Assembly: GCF_039543385.1 (NCBI RefSeq)
Contig: NZ_BAABJQ010000024.1
Location: 1 to 64,000 of the forward strand
Length of the DNA stretch: 64,000 bases
Direction: 5' to 3'
From: Rugosimonospora acidiphila
GTDB lineage: Bacteria > Actinomycetota > Actinomycetes > Mycobacteriales > Micromonosporaceae
Position 1 is the first letter of the stretch. Every line of letters starts with the position of its first letter. The translations under genes and the position numbers were made by a program. Of the stretch, positions 59,948 to 64,000 are shown piece after piece. The notes beneath the pieces are model-generated. The model was not told the origin of the DNA. It saw only the letters and a list, made by a program, of their open reading frames with translations, and searched no databases.

Positions 59948-60968
59948 CGGCCCCGCCTCCTCCGCCGACGCTGGCCACCGGCGGCGCCGTCACATCCGCC
60001 GCATCTTCAGGTACCGCTGGATCTCTGGCCACTGCGCGGCCACCGCGGTGGTGACCAACCCGACGCTCAGCAGCGCCGCGACCGACAGCATCTTCTTCAC
60101 GTGCCTCACCAACCTTCCCGGCCGAACCGGTTCTCCCGCCGGGTTCCGGCGCACCGGCCGGACCCGCCAACAGCTCTCGCGCGAGCGACCGCACCAGGCC
60201 GGCGGCCGTGATCAGCGCGCCGCGCACGGGCGCGCTCAGGGCCACCACGACCTCCTCGTCGGGCCCGGTCACCGGGATCGACTCCGGCTCGCAGCACACC
60301 ACGTACGTGGTCGCGGGCACCCCGCCCAGCTCGCGCGCCAGGGCCAGAACCCGCACCGGGTCCATCCCGTGCGTCTGCAGGTCCACCGGCCCACCCCGGG
60401 TCAGCCGCGGTTCGATGACGGTCAGGGTGCCGGGGACGTATCCGCGCGGCGACGCGTCGATCAGGATGGCCGCCCGGTAGTCGCGCAGCAGCGCGTACGC
60501 CAGGTCGAGGCCGCGGATACCGAAGTCCACCACGTCCACGCCGGGGATGGCCGGGCTGGCCAGCAGCAGCCGGGCCACCTCGCAGCCGAACCCGTCGTCG
60601 CCGAGGAACAGGTTCCCGATGCCGGCCACCAGCACCCGGGCCGTCCCGGGCGCTCCGGCACCGGCAACGGCCTGGACGGGCTCCACGTCGTCCGGCGTGT
60701 AGAAGAAGCGGTGCCCGGGCATGCGCGCGTCGCCGAGGTCGCGGCCCGGATCGTCGGACACCGTCACGGCCAGCTGGACGCGGCCCTCGTCGTCCTGCTC
60801 GATGGACTCCACCACGGCGGTGCGGCCGTCCAGCGCGAGGTCCAGGATGTCGCTGTGCCGCTGCGGCCGCAGCCGGACGAGGCTGCCCGCGCGCAGGCGG
60901 ACCCCGCCGACCTCGATCGAATCGGGGCCGCGGCTGGCCATCCGCTCCCAGAAGGCCGGCCCGCTCAC
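59925..60968 (-). CDS. Hydrogenase maturation protease with N- and C-terminal extensions
   Basis: The 347-aa frame has a central HybD/HycI-type protease at about residues 110-265: VAGIGNLFLGDDGFGCEVARLL, DFGIRGLDLAYAL and THGMDPVRVLALARELGG supply the nickel-sensing Asp, Asp and His residues. It cleaves the large subunit C-terminus after nickel insertion. About 105 residues before it form a separate small domain (VGGVRLRAGSLVRLRP). The last about 75 residues (GPAGAPEPGGRTGSAG...) overlap the DUF6893 gene and hypC start and may be a read-through. The GTG overlaps the upstream stop (GTGA). Confidence 0.85.
   Translation of the reverse strand: MSGPAFWERMASRGPDSIEVGGVRLRAGSLVRLRPQRHSDILDLALDGRTAVVESIEQDDEGRVQLAVTVSDDPGRDLGDARMPGHRFFYTPDDVEPVQAVAGAGAPGTARVLVAGIGNLFLGDDGFGCEVARLLLASPAIPGVDVVDFGIRGLDLAYALLRDYRAAILIDASPRGYVPGTLTVIEPRLTRGGPVDLQTHGMDPVRVLALARELGGVPATTYVVCCEPESIPVTGPDEEVVVALSAPVRGALITAAGLVRSLARELLAGPAGAPEPGGRTGSAGKVGEAREEDAVGRGAAERRVGHHRGGRAVARDPAVPEDAADVTAPPVASVGGGGGAGVPGHPR
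59990..60109 (-). CDS. DUF6893-like small protein
   Basis: The 39-residue frame reads VRHVKKMLSVAALLSVGLVT, then a hydrophobic stretch and the conserved tail QWPEIQRYLKMRRM. It matches the small single-membrane-segment proteins found in actinobacterial group 1h hydrogenase operons. GTG 60109 (after GGAAGG) or GTG 60100 could be the start. It is nested, in another frame of the same strand, inside the C-terminal tail of the maturation protease. It probably anchors or assists the hydrogenase at the membrane; this is inference. Confidence 0.7.
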   Translation of the reverse strand: MRHVKKMLSVAALLSVGLVTTAVAAQWPEIQRYLKMRRM

Positions 60969-62140
60969 GCGGGGATCTCCCCGGCCCCGGATTCGAACGA
61001 GAACAGCCGCTCCGCCGGATCGCGCGGCCCCAACGGCAGCGTCGCGTCGGATGTCCCCGCCGGTACCGTCAGCGGTTCGAGCCCTCGCGCCTGCTCCGGC
61101 GGCGTGCCGATCGGGCGCAGCTCGCGCAGCCTGCCGTGCAGCCGCATGAGCTGCTCCGGCGTCAGCGCCGCGCAGCGGTCCAGGATCTCGCGGGCCCGCG
61201 GATCGCTGTCGCGCATCTCGCGGCGCTCCTCCTCGCCGAGGGTCATGATGCTCAACGTGAGCAGCTGGTCGATCTCGGTGGCGTCGAACAGATCGCCGGG
61301 GCTCTCCGGTGCGACCTGCGGGTAGTCGGGCAGGATGACCGGCGCCGACAGCATGGTGTGCCCGTCGCCCTCGGCGCCGACCAGCACCGGCCAGGTGTCG
61401 ATGTTGTCGCACTCGGCGGCGAGCGCGGCCAGTTCGGCGGGCGGGTCGGCGAGCGAGACCAGCCGGGCCCGTTCCGCGCGGATGATGGTGTGCGCGGAGA
61501 CGAAGGTGCGCCGCAGGGCGCCGATCCGGTCGATTCCGCGCCAGTCGGTGGTGTTGACCACGCGCACGGTCAGCCGGTACGTGTCCGGCGCGACGGTCTC
61601 CGCCTGGATGTCGATCCCGCCGCGCAGCGCCCGCCAGTGGCGCACCACCGCACCCGTGCGCGGATCCTCATCCCCGGCCGGTGTGACCGGGCCGTCGCCC
61701 GGGTCGAGGAGCCACTCGATGTCGCTGCCGCCCTCGATCTCGACCGGTACCCGGTGCGGCACCACCGACAGCCCCGCCAGCGGCAGCGGCTCGCTGACCA
61801 CCTCCCGCTCGGTGGCCTCCTCCCAGGACAGCAGGCGCCGGTTGCCGACGGACAGTTCCCGTACCGGCTCCAGCCGCCCCTCGCGCAGCCGGGACACGTC
61901 CCGCGCCACTACCTGCAGGAACCGCACCCGCACCTCGACCGACGCGCCGGGCTCGGCGGTCAGCAGGCACTGCGTCTGCACCACACACGGGCCGGCGTCG
62001 TAGGCCGAGCCGCACGAGCTCGGATACACCCCGCCTATCGTCCACCGGTGCTGATTCTTCAGCGCCGAGCGCCGGTACGGCCACAGCAGGTACCCCTCAT
62101 AGAGCACCGCCTGGGCGACCTGGCGCACCACGTCCTCCAC
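60965..62140 (-). CDS. Conserved hydrogenase-operon protein of unknown function
   Basis: The 391-aa protein (VEDVVRQVAQAVLYEGYLLWPYRRSALKNQ) has no signal or membrane segment. The N-terminal half is beta-rich; near the C-terminus is an acidic helical part (EEERREMRDSDPRAREILDRC). I recognise it as a usual member of actinobacterial group 1h hydrogenase loci but know no biochemical role. It sits between DUF6084 and the maturation protease with GTGA overlap, so a role in enzyme assembly is likely. Confidence 0.75.
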   Translation of the reverse strand: MEDVVRQVAQAVLYEGYLLWPYRRSALKNQHRWTIGGVYPSSCGSAYDAGPCVVQTQCLLTAEPGASVEVRVRFLQVVARDVSRLREGRLEPVRELSVGNRRLLSWEEATEREVVSEPLPLAGLSVVPHRVPVEIEGGSDIEWLLDPGDGPVTPAGDEDPRTGAVVRHWRALRGGIDIQAETVAPDTYRLTVRVVNTTDWRGIDRIGALRRTFVSAHTIIRAERARLVSLADPPAELAALAAECDNIDTWPVLVGAEGDGHTMLSAPVILPDYPQVAPESPGDLFDATEIDQLLTLSIMTLGEEERREMRDSDPRAREILDRCAALTPEQLMRLHGRLRELRPIGTPPEQARGLEPLTVPAGTSDATLPLGPRDPAERLFSFESGAGEIPA

Positions 62141-62143
62141 TGC

Positions 62144-62830
62144 TCACACCCCACCCATCGGCCGCTCGGCGGCCCTCAGCAGCGCGTCGATCGCGCTTTC
62201 CCAACTGGGCAGCGCGTTGCGTGCCCGAAATCCATACAGCCGGTCGAACACCGTCCGGTCGAGCCGGAGCCAGGTGCTGTCCGGGAAGTAGCGCCCCATC
62301 AGGTCCCGCCAGACCCGCACCGGCATCCGGTACGACGCCTCGGTGTCCCAGGGGATCCGGGCCGCCCGCAGCCCGTCATCGGTCGAGTAGAAGACCGTGC
62401 CGGAGAACAGGAACTCGAGCGGTACTTCCCCATCCTGAAGGGCGTGCAGGTACTTGCTGGCGACCACGTCGAAGTCGTACGTGCAGCCGACCAGGATGTC
62501 GGCGACCGTGTCGCCGTCGAACTCGGGCACCTGGGTGGTCGTCTGTGTCCACAGCAGACTCCCGACGGTGCGGCCCCACTGGTCGGGCGTGCCGAAGATC
62601 TCCACCAGCCGCTGCTGGTCGGCCGGCGCGTAGGGCCGCTGCGCGGCGGCGATGCGGAGCTGGGTGTGCAGGGCCACCGACCGCACCGGGTGGCCGCCCT
62701 CGGCGTGGATGTGCGCCTCGAACCGCAGCGTGGGCACCGCCGCGAGGTCGACCGGCGCGGCCGACGCGATGGCGATGCGTAGCGCGGGAGCGGCGTCGAC
62801 GTCCGCGATGGCGCGGCTGGACGTGGTCAC
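62144..62830 (-). CDS. DUF6084 family protein of the hydrogenase operon
   Basis: The 228-aa protein matches DUF6084 by its FEAHIHAEGGHPVRSVALHTQLRI, LWTQTTTQVPEFDG and VPLEFLFSGTVFY segments. It is a soluble, beta-rich protein found in these hydrogenase loci. The function is unknown; assembly or stability of the enzyme is the likely area. It starts GTG, 12 bp after the preceding small gene. Confidence 0.78.
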   Translation of the reverse strand: MTTSSRAIADVDAAPALRIAIASAAPVDLAAVPTLRFEAHIHAEGGHPVRSVALHTQLRIAAAQRPYAPADQQRLVEIFGTPDQWGRTVGSLLWTQTTTQVPEFDGDTVADILVGCTYDFDVVASKYLHALQDGEVPLEFLFSGTVFYSTDDGLRAARIPWDTEASYRMPVRVWRDLMGRYFPDSTWLRLDRTVFDRLYGFRARNALPSWESAIDALLRAAERPMGGV

Positions 62831-62842
62831 GATGGGTTTCCC

Positions 62843-63055
62843 TCAGGCCGGCGAGAGGTTGGGCATGCCCGGCGCGATGGGCTCGCGCGAGCGCGGATTG
62901 ATGCCGGTGGAGCGGGCCGCCGTGGAGCGCCCGTCGGGCAGGTGGCCGCGCTGCTTGTCGTAGTTGCCGCGCGCGTTGCCGGCGCCGACTCCCTTGGTGT
63001 GCGACGGCGCGGACGGTTCCACGTCGGGCCGCCCGACCCTGATGTGTGCGCTCAT
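62843..63055 (-). CDS. 70-aa hydrogenase-operon protein
   Basis: The small protein (MSAHIRVGRPDVEPSAPSHT) is rich in Gly, Pro, Ser and Arg and likely disordered. It has no cysteines or membrane segment. The ATG overlaps the DUF5947 stop (ATGA), which fixes its start. It belongs to the operon by position; I do not know its role. Confidence 0.65.
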   Translation of the reverse strand: MSAHIRVGRPDVEPSAPSHTKGVGAGNARGNYDKQRGHLPDGRSTAARSTGINPRSREPIAPGMPNLSPA

Positions 63056-63801
63056 GCTTTGCTCCCCTCTACCGTGTTCGCCGTGTTCGCCGTGTTCGCC
63101 GTGTCCGTCTGGTCCGGGCGCCGGGCCCGCACCGTGCGCGCCCGGTCGTGCAGGGTGGCGAAGAATGCCGCCAGCTCGTCTCGCACCCGGGTGCCGCCGG
63201 TGAGGCCCGACCAGTGCGTGCGGATCAGGCCGGCGAGCGCGTAGCAGTCGTCGATCGGCACCAGCCAGTGGTCCCGGGCGCCCTGCGCCCGGTTCACCAG
63301 CAGCGCCTCGATGTCCGGCTGCAGGCTGTCGAGCACCGGGTTGGCCAGCGCCAACTCCCGCCAGCTCGCCAGGTCCAGCAGCGACTCGACGGCGCCGGCC
63401 GGGCTCGGGTAGAAGGCCACGACCCGGCCGGCCCGGTTGTCGTGGAAGAAGAAGGCCATCTCCACCGGCAGGCCCAGCCCCACCCAGATGACGTCGTCGA
63501 GCATGAAGTCCGGCAGGTACCAGCGCCGGTCCGGCACCAGCCGGTACCGCTGGCCGCCCGCGGTGGCCCGGTCGAACAGCACGCAGCAGGCGCGGCAGGC
63601 GCATCGCAGCCGGCGTTCGGTCAGGTCGAGCAGGTGCCGATGCCCGATCGGGATGGCCTGGGCGCACAGCTGGCACCGCTCGCCCTCCACACTGTCCACT
63701 GTGGACTTCAGCCGCGGCGGGGTGGCACGCGGCAGTGGGCTGCCGGTGTCCGCGGGGTTGGCGAGCCGGTAGAGCCGGGAGGAGCGGATCGGCGACGTCA
63801 T
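63052..63801 (-). CDS. DUF5947 family protein of the hydrogenase operon
   Basis: The 249-aa protein contains CQLCAQAIPIGHRHLLDL and CACRACCVLFDRA, cysteine clusters that could bind zinc or an Fe-S centre, followed by a mixed domain (WYLPDFMLDDVIWVGLGLPVEMAFFFHD). It matches DUF5947, a constant member of group 1h hydrogenase operons. The C-terminal NTANTANTVE stretch comes from a 9-bp DNA repeat (63072-63110 region). The ATG overlaps the upstream stop. Confidence 0.82.
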   Translation of the reverse strand: MTSPIRSSRLYRLANPADTGSPLPRATPPRLKSTVDSVEGERCQLCAQAIPIGHRHLLDLTERRLRCACRACCVLFDRATAGGQRYRLVPDRRWYLPDFMLDDVIWVGLGLPVEMAFFFHDNRAGRVVAFYPSPAGAVESLLDLASWRELALANPVLDSLQPDIEALLVNRAQGARDHWLVPIDDCYALAGLIRTHWSGLTGGTRVRDELAAFFATLHDRARTVRARRPDQTDTANTANTANTVEGSKA

Positions 63802-64000
63802 GCCGGCCCCGGATCCGGGTGCACCGGCGGCCGGGCGATGCGCTGGAGCAGGTGCTCGGCCGGAATGACGGTGGCCGGCCGGGCCACGTGCTCCACCTCC
63901 ACCCGGGTGACCTCCGGGGCCGCCGCGCGTACCGCCTCGTCCAGGGCGGCGTTCACCGCGGCCCGCGACGACCCACACCCGCTCGTGCCGCTGACCCGTA
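63798..64000 (-). CDS. NifU-like C-terminal domain protein, partial
   Basis: The open minus-strand frame entering at the right edge reads RVSGTSGCGSSRAAVNAALD, then EAVRAAAPEVTRVEVEHV and a tail to TGA. The helix-strand pattern is that of the NifU C-terminal domain, which carries Fe-S clusters via CxxC. Only one cysteine is visible in the aligned loop (SGCGSS). The start lies beyond the window. Its stop overlaps the DUF5947 ATG, so it is the upstream operon gene. Confidence 0.7.
   Translation of the reverse strand, partial: RVSGTSGCGSSRAAVNAALDEAVRAAAPEVTRVEVEHVARPATVIPAEHLLQRIARPPVHPDPGPA

Overview
The window is very GC-rich (most third codon positions are G or C) and has the gene content of a filamentous actinobacterium: WhiJ-like XRE/DUF5753 and DUF397 regulators, many TetR regulators, ECF sigma factors, GTG/TTG starts, ATGA/GTGA gene overlaps, cobalamin riboswitches of the actinobacterial type and a group 1h-type [NiFe]-hydrogenase accessory operon. 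Several small hypothetical proteins resemble ones I associate with Micromonosporaceae. Family-level placement is an inference, not shown by a marker gene. No rRNA, tRNA, CRISPR array, insertion sequence or prophage was seen. The layout looks chromosomal and largely stable.

Layout. 1-5.0 kb: the start of a repeat-containing secreted protein facing a LacI regulator across a paired operator, then an XRE-DUF5753 / SAM-methyltransferase / DUF397 group and three small hypothetical genes. 5.1-12.1 kb: a DUF3516 helicase, a SigE-type ECF sigma with a membrane partner, a secreted DUF3152 protein that shares the sigma gene's upstream element, and an ECF42-type sigma coupled to a DGPF/YCII protein. 12.2-13.9 kb: a VOC protein and a truncated reductase facing their TetR regulator across twin operators. 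14.0-24.2 kb: a nine-gene, tightly overlapping cobalamin operon on the minus strand (chelatase ChlI-ChlD fusion, cobO, cobB, cobI, cobM, cobL, cbiG-cobJ, cobH, cbiX), headed by a cobalamin riboswitch. 24.5-28.3 kb: hydrolases, a TetR with twin palindromic operators and a methyltransferase. 28.4-32.4 kb: cobN with its own cobalamin riboswitch, so both halves of the CobN-type cobaltochelatase are B12-controlled. 32.5-35.8 kb: a HelD-like RNA polymerase helicase coupled to an aminoglycoside-phosphotransferase-fold kinase.

35.9-37.8 kb: a two-gene nucleic-acid repair cassette, an HD-phosphoesterase/polynucleotide-kinase fusion (HD-Pnk) overlapping an Rnl-type RNA ligase. This is the most distinctive accessory module. 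37.9-48.6 kb: a serine hydrolase, DUF2267, a DrrAB-like ABC exporter with MarR, an MFS exporter with TetR, a cysteine-desulfurase-like protein, a TetR/flavin-monooxygenase pair and a ROK regulator; several have clear operators. 49.1-53.3 kb: a secreted NlpC/P60-like protein with calcium-binding-type repeats, DUF1992, a lipoprotein and a NagZ-type glycosidase. 53.4-56.4 kb: an amidase remnant followed by an APC permease and a formamidase.

56.3-64.0 kb: a minus-strand [NiFe]-hydrogenase accessory operon (NifU-like, DUF5947, a 70-aa protein, DUF6084, a conserved protein, maturation protease, DUF6893, HypC, HypD, HypE, HypA, HypB). The structural subunits are not in the window and would be expected beyond its right edge. 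HypF is also absent. The operon's overlaps suggest coordinated synthesis of a nickel-insertion machinery for a high-affinity H2-oxidising enzyme.
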